DNA of 64,000 nt, taken from Haliclystus octoradiatus (lineage: Eukaryota > Cnidaria > Staurozoa > Stauromedusae > Haliclystidae). The stretch lies in NCBI GenBank assembly GCA_916610825.1, contig OU744448.1, positions 13,763,936 through 13,827,935 on the forward strand, read 5' to 3'. Below, piece after piece: positions 34,882 to 49,800 of this stretch. The notes beneath the pieces were generated by a model. That model worked only from the letters and a program-made list of their open reading frames with translations. It did no database searches and was not told the DNA's origin. The position numbers and the translations under genes are program-made. Position 1 is the stretch's first letter; each line of letters opens with the position of its first letter.

Positions 34882-37800
34882 TTAATGATAATAATAATAA
34901 TATTAATGATAATAATAATAATAATTTTGATAAGAAGACAAACGATAAAATAGACGTGGTTTTGCGACGTTTCATCATTAAACTAATATGACATTTTCAA
35001 ACGAATAATATTAAAAAGATAGAAATTTAAATTACGTGAATATTTATATGTTTTAACTTAGCTAATTTACAATATTTGATAACAAATTTCAACATAAATG
35101 TGATAAAATTCAACAGAGAATAGACTATACAAATTACAAGGAAAAGGTGTTAATGGCGTAAAACAATACAGTTACGCGGCAAACAATTTAGATTTAATAG
35201 AATTGGATTGCGTATTGAGTGTCGGTCTGATCGCGTGATTGCGAGCATTTCATGTGTCAAACAATCAAATTTATTTTTGCATTTCTGTAAAACTCTAAAA
35301 GTATGGTGTTTATCTTTCACATTTTGTGGATGGACATTGCGGAAATGCAAGCCAACAGCAGAGCGGCAATATCCGCCAATACGTTGATGTAAGTGTTGAT
35401 AAATGAACCCAACATAATTCGCTTTGTACGAATCATTTCCGAAACAATAAACAACGCATTAACGTGACAAAACAGCCGGCTTAGACTCACACATCCGCAA
35501 TTCACCAAGCAATTCTTCACTTATAAAGACCGGCGTAATTGATTGTCCGATTTTAACACTTACTTCAGCTAGCTGCCTTTTTAGTGAGTTAACTGAAATT
35601 TGATCTTTAAAAAGTAAAATTAAATTGATATCATTTTCTTTTCAATCTTTACTCACAATCGGCTTGAAACCCTTTTGAAATTTATAAATAAAATATATCA
35701 ATTAATCAAGTCTAATGGATATTCGAGGTTAGTAAATGTCTTTCTTAAAAACTAACCTCAAATATCCATTAGACTTAAAGGTGAACAAGGTTAAATTATT
35801 ATACAGTATTTATAAATTTAAAAGGGAGCGTATTGAGTGTTGGTATGCAACCATCTGGTGAAAAACTATTCGCTAGCTCATTGTAGTGGTTTAAATCTTT
35901 GTTTGAGTTAGAAAAATGTATCAGGTATATATTGGATTTGTATTTACTACGTTATATATCATTTGGTAACGGGAAAAGTTTTCTTTTAAAGCGGGAAAAG
36001 TTTTGTGTGTTTTGCTACAATGACAATCTTTTGTGATCTTTGACAAGCGGCAACTTTGTCATTCAAAAATGATCTAAAACACTATTTTACAAGGTATTTA
36101 TTAAATGTTTATGCATGCTTTCTTCATTTGTATCCACGGTAAATTAAAAATATGTCGATATTTCATTGTTGGTATACAGCCAAAAGCCATGATTTTATAA
36201 GTTTGCGATTGATGGCGTTGAATGTCCTGCCTTTTTGCCTTTTTCAAGACATGTAAATTACTTGATTCTTCATTTTTGTGATTTTTAAGAGAAGTATTTG
36301 AGATATAAATAAAAAGCGTGAAATGTTTTCATCAAAGTTTTGTTTGTAAATTCTGTTTCCTTAATTATTTTTGTTACATTTATTCGCACTGTTGACACTT
36401 ATTGTCGTCTTGAATAGTTTTTACTAATCTGAAATGCTAAAAACAGATACAACAAACAGAGGATCAAAATTTAGTCATGTGAGTATTTTCGTTGTTGTCG
36501 TGAAAATCTGAAACTCCCTAATCACTCCGGGGGCCTTGTGAATTTTAAATGTTGCATCAATGCATTTAAATGATTGGAATTTACGATTGCATTGTCTTGG
36601 GAAAGTGTGGTTACCCTTTTATACAATATACAATATATGGGTTAGCTCAGATGGCAGAGCCACGGGCGCCTCCAGTATTACTATTTCCTAATTTCTATTT
36701 GTTATTTACTATTCTCAATTACTATTTTCTTACAATATAGCCACACCACTCTAGGATTGTGAATAAGACTATACCCATTAGGACAGATTTCTCCAATGCT
36801 AACATCATTGCCCTCAGGACATAGCCAAGTTTCAGTTATATGATATGAGTAATTGAATACTGAATGTTGTCTTTTCAGGCAACCAGTGGACTGTTTGGTG
36901 CAGCCAAACCGTTTGCTTTCAATACACCAGCTGTAAGCACAGGATTTGGTCTTGGTGCCACATCGTCAAGTAGTTTATTTGGTAATACCGCAGCCGCTAA
37001 GCCAGCATTCACGTTTAACAATCCTGGAACTTCAACATTTGGCACAACAACTGGAACCGGATTATTTGGAAGTACAACAACTGGGGGTCTATTTGGACAG
37101 AATAAAACTGGCATTGGTAGTACTTTTGGCGGTACTGCGCTTGGCACAGGACTTACAGGTGCTACTGGTAAGTATGTCAGGTAGCAATGAAAATTGATGG
37201 GGTATAAGATCGATTAGCAGGTACTACCTAACGAAGTTGATGGTATCAAAAAAATCCTGCTATTCTCACTTTTTATCTTTGAATGTAACACTAGCAGTGT
37301 TCCATATAAACCCACATTGTGATACCCACATGGGTATTTTCATAAATAATTCGTAACAGTTAAATTATATGGTTTAATAAATGGTTTGTGTATATAGTTT
37401 CATACTTAAATGTTCAATCAGTGTAATATCATTATGCACATCACTTTTACAATTATTTGCAACTACTGTACTTTGAATTCCTCTTCCTCAATAGCAAACC
37501 CATTTGGAACAACTGGACTTGGACTTACAACAATGCAACCTGTTGGTACTTCTCTGTGAGTATATATCATAGTCACACACTATGCGTTACAGTTTGAGTT
37601 TCCAATAAAGATTATACTGTTATTGTAATGCTATTGTTTTTATTATCTTCAGTGGTCAAAATCCCTTGGCCTTACAGCAACAGCAACAAATTTTGCAAAC
37701 ACAGCTCAAAGCGTTAGTTAGCTCTCCATTTGGTGACTCACCTCTTTTTAGGAATATCAAGGCAAGCTCAACTTACCAATTCAATAATTACATCATCTTT

Positions 37801-40800
37801 CAGAGTGGTTTCATATGATCACACAAATATGTTTGTTTCTGTATCTACATTTTCTTCTTTGGTCTATTTAGGTTCCTACCTCTGTTAGCAATACAGATAA
37901 TTCAGCAAATGACATCACTAAACAGAAAGGAACTATATCCTCCCAATATAAGGTAATACATTACTTGGTACTTTTCGTAACTAAGCAGTAGGCTACTACT
38001 TATGTTGGCCTAAGAAATCAAATAAAGCACACACACACCCAATGTTTGATGTATATCATTGTAGCCTATGTTTATTTTTGAGTGTGTGATGTTTTATTTT
38101 TATTCAACAGGTATTCTCTCGACCAGTACCTCGGCCAAACAGACACAGCATTGCATCGCCATCATATACAAGGGTATGTTTGCTGACAAATGCAATATTT
38201 GATTAACAGTGGGCAATGTTACAATGGCTGGATTATCTGTCTTCGTTATTCATCAACCAAAACAAATAACAGTCAGGGCTATAATGTATCAGAAAATAGG
38301 AAAATATAGGACAGCTTTCTGACAAGGTCTAAATTGAGATCATAAATGCAAAATAATTATTATGTAATCGCGTTTTTTAATTGGTGGAATGATTTGCCTG
38401 AGGACGTTGCTAATTCACAGCATCTTGGATATTTCGAAAGCTATTTAAAAAGGCGATCTAAAACACAAGAGTAAATTTTAAACAATAAAAGGATATACAT
38501 ACCTGATATTATATCCTGTGTTTGCCTGTATTATTAAGAGATTACTTTACTCGTTAGTCTGGAATTTCAATTGTCACTGATCAATTTCACTACAGTATAC
38601 AACAATGCTTTATTCTAATTTCATGGGTCATTAGTTTTTCATTAAATATAATTTCAATATAATTCCTGAAGCATCTTTACAAAGTATCAAAACAACGAAA
38701 AGAATTCAACCTAGTTTTAAAAATTTTTGAAGTGTTTAAATTGTTAATTAGTAATATCCGCATTTGAATATCGCAACTCCCAGTATGCTGCTTTTTATCT
38801 TATTTCTACGAGTTGAACTTTAATTACAGAGTAAATGTCTTTATTCTGAAAGATTATTAAATTTGCCAGAGCTCGTCGCCATTTTCAAAACATGTGTTCT
38901 GTTCTATTTGTTAAATTAAAACCGTCAGGTATAAACATAATAATGTGGGTAATTGATATACCCGGCATTGCAGACAGAGAAACAGATTCTGAACAAATGA
39001 GAATTATTTATAACAAATTGAAACCCGTGACCAATAAGTGAAATTTATCTTTGAAACTTTCCCTTTCACACTGTTCTCGCACAGCCCAATAAACATTTAT
39101 AAGTAATTTTCTTATAACAAAATATGTATAATCCAATTCCTGGAAATAGTCAATTTGTAAACAAAACATTTGCTCACGGCCTTCCATTTTTTAGTATTTA
39201 AATTGCCAACAAACTTTTTTATCGTTGAAGGCCGCGATATTTGTTTAATTGGAACATGGCGCTATAAAAGTCGATTTAATTCTCATTTGTGTGGAAATCA
39301 CTAACGTTTTTCGATTGACATTCTTCGCGCGACAATTGTCTCTACGCGCGACATTTTTGGTGCAGTGGAAAACCGGCGTTACGCTACTGAATTTTTTGAG
39401 CATACATGATTTGTCAACAGTTGATGTCTTTTACATTTTGCTCTCAGGGACTCAAGTTTGATAATTATCTTTCAAAATCATAGGTAACACATTGGACAGC
39501 TTACACATATTATTTTGATTCCATGTGGCTCCTAGACCAGTTGGCCTATAAATGGCAAAACTAATATTTCAAGATTTCCAAATCCAGGATCCCCACCTTT
39601 TGAATCCCACAACTTCTATGTTTCTTGTTAGCACTTTGAACAAGTTCACCTAAATTGTTGTAAGACCTTCTTAATTGATCATTTTTCAGTCAAAGCTATT
39701 TGATGGTCTTGAAGATAATGATGTTAGTTCTCCTGTACTTGTGCCGAGGAGGAGTGTCAAGAAGCTTGTCATCAAGCAGAGCAATAATAATGGAACAAAG
39801 GTAATTCAAATAAATAGATAATATGTCTACTTAATTTGTGATGAATGCATTGCCTAATATAGTTGTTTACAAACAGATCCATGTGTCTACAGTTTACTGA
39901 TTTCATATCCGCATGACATGGAAAGGGGAGTTACTCAGAACAGCTAATTTCCTTGTTTTCTATCAGTCTCTAAAACAAAGGAAATTTACCCAACAGACTA
40001 CTTTTGTTTTCACAGTTTATCAGGAATCTAATCTTCCTCTCTTGACTCGAGCCGACTCTCACACATGATACCCCTATGGTTAATGTAGCATGCTTGAATT
40101 TGCTGTTTTGACACAGCCTTCTACTGTCTATATGTAAGCTGATATCCCTGTTTCTTTTAGTTGCCATTGAATATACCATTGAAGGTTGCATCTACAACAA
40201 ACGACACTAATCAAAACATCAGTGTCATGGATGATTTATTGTCAAGGGATTCTGATAGCATTCGAGGATCTATGTCTACACCAAATCAAAAGACATTATC
40301 AAATTGTACAATACTGAAAGGCGATGATCTCGATACTACAGTTGATCTATTCAATACAAAGGCAAGAAAGAGACCAATTAATAATAATGAGGATATTTCT
40401 GATACACCTAAAGCATGTTGCATAACTCTTACACGGTATGTATTAGATAAATTGTTAAAGCAGGCTATGTATTTCTCATTTGATTTATTGCCGGTGAAAG
40501 TTCTCAATATGAATAAATTCTAAAATTTATATTTGAAGAAAGAAAGATATGCATTATAAATTTTGCAGTTTTAGTTGAGCCCTGGTGTGTGACTCATGGA
40601 AGATTCATTCGTTTTTTATTACTGCAATAAAGAACTTATTATAAATCTACTATAACTTCAGTATAGACTGTGTCACTGTTTGGTAAATGTTCCCTAAAAG
40701 CAGATTGACTACTTGATGCAGACTATAATAGGCTCAACACCAGAATTTATCCCATGCTTCTGACAAAACCATCTTCCATCTGTTTAAGTATGTACTAGTA

Positions 40801-43800
40801 CCATTTAACCTTTATCTTCTGCATTAATTTTTGAAATCTATTTTATGTAATTAACTGAAAATTTGATATTTTTATCATTGTTTCAAGGCCTGAATATTTC
40901 ACTATTCCTTCAATTGATGAACTTAATGAGATGTGTGATGATGAAAATCAATTGTGTCCTGTTAAGGATTTCAAAGTTGGTAGGCGTGGATACGGTCAAG
41001 TGAAGTTTTTCGGGGTAACAAATGTTTTTGGATTGGATCTTGATGAAATTGGTACGTATTTTTGTGTACTGTAATTTTTATTTTCATTAAGAACCCCCTC
41101 TTTATCGCTTATGGTTATCTGTTATGTACAGGAAACCGTACCTTGAGTATTTTATCAAAAGACTGGCACTGCACCACTAATTGTGATCCAGATATATAAC
41201 ATATTTTTCAAGCCTGTCTGATAAGAGAAAATTTATCCACCTAGGCTAGAACACTGTACTTTACGAGTTTTTGTTTTGTTGACTGAAATGGAATTCCATA
41301 TCTGGAGATGTTATCAGCAGTGCTCAATAAAATGGGGACCGCGATAGCCAACGGTCACAGGCACGTTTTGGGAGCAATAGAATTACTGCAGGCACAGCTA
41401 TAAAGACTACACAAATTTCTGCATTTGGAGTGACTATTGCAGACTTCTCTGAATAATTAGTAACTGTTATGAATTATAAGCATGTTTTAATCATTGGTAT
41501 TCTCACTAAAATAATGTCCTTTCATAATTTAGAAACATAAACAACTTACAGGCACTTTGAAAGGGGAAAATTGGTTGCAGGCACAAATTTATTTCATAGA
41601 CCCCTGATTATCAGTATAACTGTCAACTACAGATAAGAAATCATTTTCTTCGGCATAACAGCATTTTGAATTTGTGGATATATATCATGTTGAGCTCTGA
41701 CAACGCGATTCATTTTTTTAATGGATAGGTACATCACAGCTCAATTGGAATACTGTACTCCTTTTTATTTAATACACAAATATTGCTGTTCCTAGAAAAT
41801 TCTTACAATGTTTGTTGTCTTGTTTGTTTTCAGTGACATTCCGCAGATGTGAAGTTGAAGTCTACCCGGACTCTTACTCCAACAAGCCAGAAGTAGGTCA
41901 AGAACTTAACAAGAAATCAGAGATTAATTTGGAAAAAGTATGGGCAACTGATAAAAGCTCACAAACTCCAATCAAGGTTAGTAATGTTAGTAATGTTATG
42001 TTAGTAATGATTTTGCTGCAGTGTACCTGCCTTTCTCTGCAAGCCCCTATTGGAGCTATAGTGTTGGTAGTGTCATGCCTGCCTTTTTTCAATAGGCACT
42101 CACACCTCACTACTGTTGATGCTCACCAAGCAAGCACCTACCAAATGGATATGTACTTATGTAGATGCTAATATGACGAAGGATTTAACATTTACTATAC
42201 TACCTACAGTATTAGATTTCATCGATTTGATTGCTGAGCTCTCAGGCCCTGTCAAGCACATTTAGCTAAATTAACTCTTGTTATCCAGAATCCATTTCAA
42301 GCTGTAAAAAAGAAAAACATACATTTCAAGCTATTGTGATTCAAATGCGTCGCACATGGTTCTTTTTAATTGTTACGTTGACTGAATTTCTTTATTAACT
42401 TTACTTTAATATGCTTGTTCATTTATTTCTTTATTCGGTTGTCTATTTTTCAATAGAGTCCCAATAGACTAAAAAGTTCTGGTTTCTTAGAACGCCTTGA
42501 AGAGAAAACTGCTGAAATGGGAGCAAGATTTGTTGATTATCAACCAGATAATGGCATCTGGGTATTCCAGGTTGGTCATTCATTAACATTATGTGATTAT
42601 GCCAAGTAGAATTGTAACAGATATAATATAGCCAACTATTCATCGTCTACTATCATTATGTATCTGATTAACGTGAACTGACAATCAATGTCACTATATC
42701 ATCATACCAAAAAAACAATCTTTTAGGGTATGCATTGAGAACTTAAACTTAGTGAAACAGAACTGAACGATATCCTGCAGCTGCTAACTATCTTATGCCT
42801 AATGGTAGGTGATTGATATGCTGAAGTAATACAAAACATACTTCCACGATGTGTTCAACGTTATTGCTATTTCACAACTTCTCTAAATTCCAGAGAAGGG
42901 ATTGTTATCATCCCCTGACTAGTTAAATGCATCCAAAACTACACAGATCTACTTCCTCTTCTCAATCCAGAGTAACTAGCAAGCTATGTTGATTCCCATC
43001 CCAACATTCCTACAATAGATGATCAGCAATATAGTATTGTGTCTTGTTTACAGTATTTTATTATGCTTGGATTTCGCAAGACGCTCCATTTCTTTTCTTT
43101 CTTTAGTCTAATTATATTTCCTTCTAGGTTGATCATTTTACTAAATATGGATTATTTGAACAACTCACATCTGATCCTGCTGATAAATCAATGACTCAAT
43201 CAATTGTTCACCAGACTACGATCGACCAACATGAAAAACTCAAAGACATGCTGCAGAAAGAGAGAGAGGTGATGTATCAGCATACATATACATAATGGTT
43301 GCCTGGGTTACACTAGACCTGTTCCACATGCCCCTGTACTTCACTTGGCCTGCGGCTGCTGCGTATAGGATGAGCGCAGGTGCGCAGCGGAATAGTGGGC
43401 CTTGTGGAGCTAGGCTAGGGTTACACTTCAAACAAATATAGATCTTGACACTGTGTATAAGCAGCTACTACATGAATATTCATTTAGCATGCTACATAGC
43501 CTACCCGTAGACACTATATTTTGCTTGTTCGACGGTACGTCAGATATTTATAGCTAGCAACATTTTGAATATAATAATAGAATTAACCTTTGCACCCCTT
43601 CTTTAGATCTGTCAATTCTATGCAGACTACTTTACCTTAATCCAAAGAGAAAGTAGAGTAAAGGGAATTGTTCAGTCTTTTATCGGACTTTGGTTGAATA
43701 GCGTTCTGTGCATGCATATTTGACTACCAGGTCTCTTGCTATTTTCAACCAAAGACCCAACTATATCCACGTTCATTATTTTATGTTCTCCATTGTCAAC

Positions 43801-46800
43801 TTAATTTCATATATGTTTCTATAGATTTGAATTAGTCATTGAATTTCAATGTCTATTTTTCCTTAAAGATGCATTGATTATTAGCAAAGGAACTGTGTGT
43901 ATTAAGATGAATACACTGTATTTTTAATTAGATGGAAACATACTGATTGATTCTGCACTCGTTGTTCATCATTTGCTTATGATGTTTTTCAGGCACTTTC
44001 GAAGTCACACCAAAATCAATTATCAGAACTCTCAACTGAAGATGTTGAATTTGAAAACGAGGATATTGATGTCAGCATCATCGAACCGACCGGTATGCCA
44101 AGACGGTTTCTTTATCGTAGAATTTATTGCTCTTGAATGTTAAATATAAGTTTTCCATTTCCTTGTTTACGTGTTTATACTATTCCATACTCACTTATTC
44201 AAAAACAAATTGATATTTGATACATGTTAATATGTAGCTTCGAGGTTTGACACAGCTTTATCATTGCTATTTTTCCAATGATTTACACATTTATGATTTA
44301 CTGTAGTATCGAAAAATGATTTTGATTTTATTGTATTACTAGAATGAGTCTTACCATTATATCATTCTAAATACTTTACTTAAATTATTGTTTGTTTGCG
44401 CTATTTTATCCAGTAATTCATCTCAAGTAATGTTTTCTGTCTTTCAATTGCCCATTTACAACTTTTACACCGTCGCAAGAATATCTCCCACAGCTTTCAA
44501 AATACAGTAAAACATCTATTTCTGAGTTCAAATTTGGTTCGATTTTCTAGTCCGTTTTCCGCGCTAGTCTATCAACCTATCACTTGTGAAAAGTCTCAGA
44601 AATTGTTGTTGATAAGATATGAAATGAAAATCAACGGATATTATGTTTTTAAAGGACATCAAAATATAGTTATTTTTAAATTACAGCATGAATTACTTTT
44701 GAAGGTTATTGCGACACAAATGTTTGCATAAATTCCTGACAAATTAAAGAGGTGCAAACCTCGCGGAATGACAAAGATATGTATATATATATAAACAGAC
44801 ACAATTTATATAATAGCGATTCTAATAATGTAATATTATAATTTATTATAGGAATTTAGCTCTGAGATATTTTTGAATAATTCTAGTTGCTAATTCATGA
44901 TGGGATGCCTATTAAATACAACTAACATGTGTTTGGGATTTGTCAATACATTATATGGTTATTTAGCATAACGTTGGATTTTGTTTCTTTTATGTTTGAA
45001 GAGCCAGAGCAAGCTCAAATTGACGACGTAAATATCGAAGAGGGTTTACCTACTTATCAATACGCAAGAAGACTAGGTTTGAATGCTAGTCGAGTTCATG
45101 AAATGAAGGCTTCTTTCTTTGATCAAACTGAAACAACCAATGAGATGAACCATACCACGTTCTCTACTAAATCCACCCATCAAAATGCATCGAGGCTGTT
45201 ATTATCAAGTGAAAAGTATATCAACGATGCTGAAGACACATCTATGACTCAAAGAATTGACATCACATCTTCTGGTAGACAGTCTCAGTTGTTTAGAACA
45301 CTTGGCGCACAATCTGTGGCATCATCCCCTATCAATACACTTTTATCATCAAAAAAACGACTTACGACAGGTAACGTATCGATGATGAGGCAGACAACAT
45401 CCAATGAGATCATTTTTGTATGTTTGTTGAACCTTATGATCCATTGTACTCAGAGGCACAATAGAACGGCACGCCTTATTAGATAGATTTCCAATGGTAT
45501 TAATCTCTAAGTCTGATAATTCTGAATATAATGCACTGAAAATGAAGTTTGAGGTTTCAAAATTTGTATACCTCTGCTGCCTCCTCCTAGGCATTTGGAG
45601 GGGGTATATATAGTCACAGTTGAGATCTGAAATTGGGATTCAAATCCAATGGCCTAACTTTGCAGACTGACAGGTGATTATTTAGACATATTGCTATTTA
45701 TACTAATTTTTATGTTTTGTGAATTTCAGAAATTGAACGCATTAAAGAAACGGTCCCTGCATTGGCATCTCGTGACTCCTCCGTCCTACCTCCGATGAGT
45801 GTCGCCGTTAAACAGCAACTGCATATTATTGATCCACTGCAATCCGTTGTTCGTGGAAAAGCAGCTTTTGTTGCCGATGCTTCCCTATCCAACTCTAGGA
45901 GGTGTCGTATCGGATGGACTGCTCGTCGGTCGCTTATTCGTGCCGTTGAGCATGTTAGCAGAGATTTAACGCAATCGTCACAATCAATATTCAGCTCAGC
46001 TGAAGCAAAACTCACCCCCTACCATGTGAAAGTATCAAAAATCAGAGATCAATCACGGCATAGCATCGATACTATATGCGTAAGTATCCACCTTAAATAT
46101 CAGCTACACCCCCCACTTTTGCTTCTATCGCGAGCCCTAGAAATATCCAATGTCCAACATACTGTACTACAATATGTATATTATGTTCATATTACCCCTC
46201 AACTTCAATTACAGGCTCAACTTTCTATAGCACTGAAACACAGCCGCCCATCTGCTGAATCTCAAACTGATGGTGGCAAATTAATCCAACTATCACCACT
46301 TAGAGACAATCCTGAAATCACATTACAGTATTCTGAATGCTGCAATGATATGAGTGAAGGTATAGTTATGCTTTTTTTATTTCAACATTCTATTGTGTAC
46401 CTCCTGACCATCGTTATCCCATTTAGCAATATATGTATCTCTGGTAGCTATTTTATAAAAATGCACTCGTTTTCTTAGGTAATCAACACGATGTCTGGTC
46501 ACTTCTGCATTCACTGTGGGGACCGCTTTCTGGTGAGTCTCAATTTATTAATGATTGTGCAATGTTAAATAAAGGTCACTAGTGTGAACAGCATATCTCC
46601 TTTGGATTTTTCTGATTATAATGACGAAAAACAACATTTTGTTTAATCTTGTACATCATTCGCAGGAGCTTCTTCACCGGTTGTTGAGGATTACGACGAA
46701 CGCATAGCACGACGGGATGAGCTGACCAAATGGCTAATACAAGTTAACTGCAGCGAAATTGACGAAGAAATTAATGATAAATCATCCACGGTTGGTATTA

Positions 46801-49800
46801 TGGTAGTAATATGTATTTAAGAGATAAATCAACATTTAGATAAGGAGGTGAATCAGAATCATATATACACTGGATAAATACAGTTCGCATATTTTGAAGT
46901 AGTTTTGTATAGTGATCAATATGCGATGTGATGTATTGGTACAGTCATTGTCCTGTATAGATACTTATGGTCGTGAAGAATCATTTTCAGCATTCATTTT
47001 CTATTATGATGATATATACACTTAACATTTAATATACAGCTGAATTGGTTTTGGCATCTTGCATTTGCTAATGTGTATGTTGTCTTCATATCTTGAATTT
47101 CAGACTACAGACCATCTTGGTTTAATTTTCAATCTTTTGAGTGGCCAACGGATTGCGGATGCAGCTCGTGTTGCTAGTGAACACAGGGACTACAGACTAT
47201 CTCTGCTAATTTCACAATCGTGTGGGGATCATCAAACGAGACAATTACTTTGCAAACAATTGAGTGAATGGGAACAACAAAAGGTAAGCTATTTTGGAAT
47301 TAAATATTTACATAATGTAGATAGCATCCCCAGGTAGCCTATATGCGTACGGTGGTATGGACTGATTATAGAATCTGCCTCATTGTTAACTTTCATGGAA
47401 TGGAGCATATAACATTGCCGAAAAGCGAGGACCACACCCAGATGGCAGAGCACCAAAGCTTCATATCTGGAAATCTAGTTGGGTTCAATTTAGCCTTGAC
47501 TTTATACCCCCTTCATCTGAGCATCAATGAGACCATGCACGTATATATGTCTAGAGTTAAATCCAGAGTGAATTACATCAGAAAGTGCTTCTATAAGCCT
47601 GGGACACGAAATGGAATATGTAATGCTTTCGTGCCTTAGATCACAGTAATATTAAGTGTTATACTTGTGTTTAGGTAGATCAATACATCAATGATACAAG
47701 ACTGAAGATATTCACCATTCTAGCTGGTTTGATGGTATGGCGATCATCGGATTCAACAATCAATGCTTGCCATGGTTTAAATTGGAAACGGACACTCGCA
47801 CTACATCTATGGTATGCTGTCCTAAGCGTCACTTTACCATATATTATATACAGTATATATAGTCAAAACAGTGCCTTATGCCGTGTTGTAATTATCTTGT
47901 GTTAGGTTCTACTGTTCTGCGACTGCCTCCGTCAAAGATGCAATTAAAGCGTATCGATCTGCATTTGAGGTATGTTTAGTAGCTAATTGCTGATCATTTC
48001 TATTGTGCGTGTGATTATGTTGTCCATTTGATACTAATTTCATCCTATTTTCAATATTTTGAAGGGTACTCCTGATTTCCAATCGTATGCTTCATTTCCT
48101 TTCCCATCATACGCCACCGAAATGTCAGACGACGGCTGTTCAGTCAAAGATGTTTGTTATTTACTGTTAAGTTTGTACTGCGATCGAACGCAATCCCTTG
48201 AAACACTGCTGAATCCATTAACTGCAACAGATAATGCACTGGATTGGCACTTGTCGTAAGTCGTCAACCATTTTATGCCCGATATAATTTTGTAGTATTT
48301 TTACCTTCTTCGCATACGTAGAATTCAATTAATAGTTCATATGCTGTTTCTATAACATGATTTGACGGATAACTCATTCATCAACGTTAAAATAGAAAAT
48401 AAATTATTCTGGCATGCTATTCTATGTGAACCCGGGGTTTTGTTTGAGCAAATTTTGACAGGGGTTGTGTTTTTTGAATTGAGCATCAATTTTACTTGAT
48501 ACTCATTATTTTTGGCATGGCAAAAATCATCCCGAATTGTTCACAAAAGGGTGCAAAGTCAACAACTATGTATAGTTTATCAAAACGTTAGTGGGCAGTT
48601 TATCAAATTTGCATGTTCAATCTCCAGTGCCTCAACTATATTATCTCCTTCTATTTTACGTTATTTTATGACTGCGTTTGTTAATTGTTTTATGCTGATT
48701 TAGGTGGCATCTCCAACAAGTTCTCGAATCACTCCATTATGACCACCTCAACAATGCCACACACGACCACATACAATTAAGCTATGCTAGTCAACTGGAA
48801 ACCTTAGGCCATTGGCATTGGGCCTGTTTTATAACAATGCACCGCAAAAACCAAAAAGGGTAAGGATGCAGCTCATTTCAATACATCATCTACTGGACGG
48901 AGTGTCACAAATGTTTTAATCTTCCTGGGGCCAATCTTTTGTACTTCAATCCCTCCGAAATTGGTTTTTAAAAACGCTTTGAAAATTTAAAAGAACACCC
49001 TTATCAGAAGCGCTGAAGATGTGAATTACGAAGCTTCTTGAGCAGTCCTCTTGAATGCTGATTACATCATGTTTATTCTTCAAATATAGTTATAATCTTC
49101 AGATTTGTCTTAATAATTATAATACTGTTTGAAATTTGTCGGTATTTTCTCGGAACTTCAATGCGAATGAGTCAATCTATTAAAAATCAGCCGTAGAATA
49201 TTCGTTTACTTTAATAAGTATTGTGGTTTGTACTTTATGCATTGTGACTGCCTACTGTATCGATGAAGGAGTGGAAAGGAGGGATTGTTTGACTTCTTAA
49301 TTCCTGACTTGATTGCATTGTTTATCAATTGTTAATCTTATTTCTCTTTAGACGGGATCAAGGTGTTAAAGATATAATTTTTAGAAATTGTTTTGCTTCG
49401 AGTGAGAGCATTGACTTGACCGAGAAAGAGCGTTTTGTAGTTGATGATCTCAATGTTCCATCCACATGGATCCACGAAGCCAAGGTGACTGAACAGTTTC
49501 ATCATACTTTTCCATATATTCACATACGAAATCCATGTAAATATCCGGCATGAAGCTATCATTGAGTTTGGCATACCATATTAACCAAAGTTCTAAAATG
49601 TATAACTGTCTACGATTTTGAACCGGTGCATCAGATGAAAGGATTCTGCAAACCATAGGCCTACCAACGGTCCATATCAACTGTCCTATCTGGAATCACA
49701 TGTGGTATCTGTTATTCATTATCTCACAGATACTATACTATGCTATATGCTACACTTTACTATACTATACTACACTATACTATAATATACTATACTATAC

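Noticed and set aside
34778-34978. Leu-rich minus-strand frame
   Set aside because: Translation of the interrupted (AAT)n microsatellite.
36875-37147. 90-codon minus-strand frame
   Set aside because: Antisense shadow of the FG-repeat exon 36879-37167; Gly/Thr-rich sense codons give Pro/Val/Asn-rich antisense.
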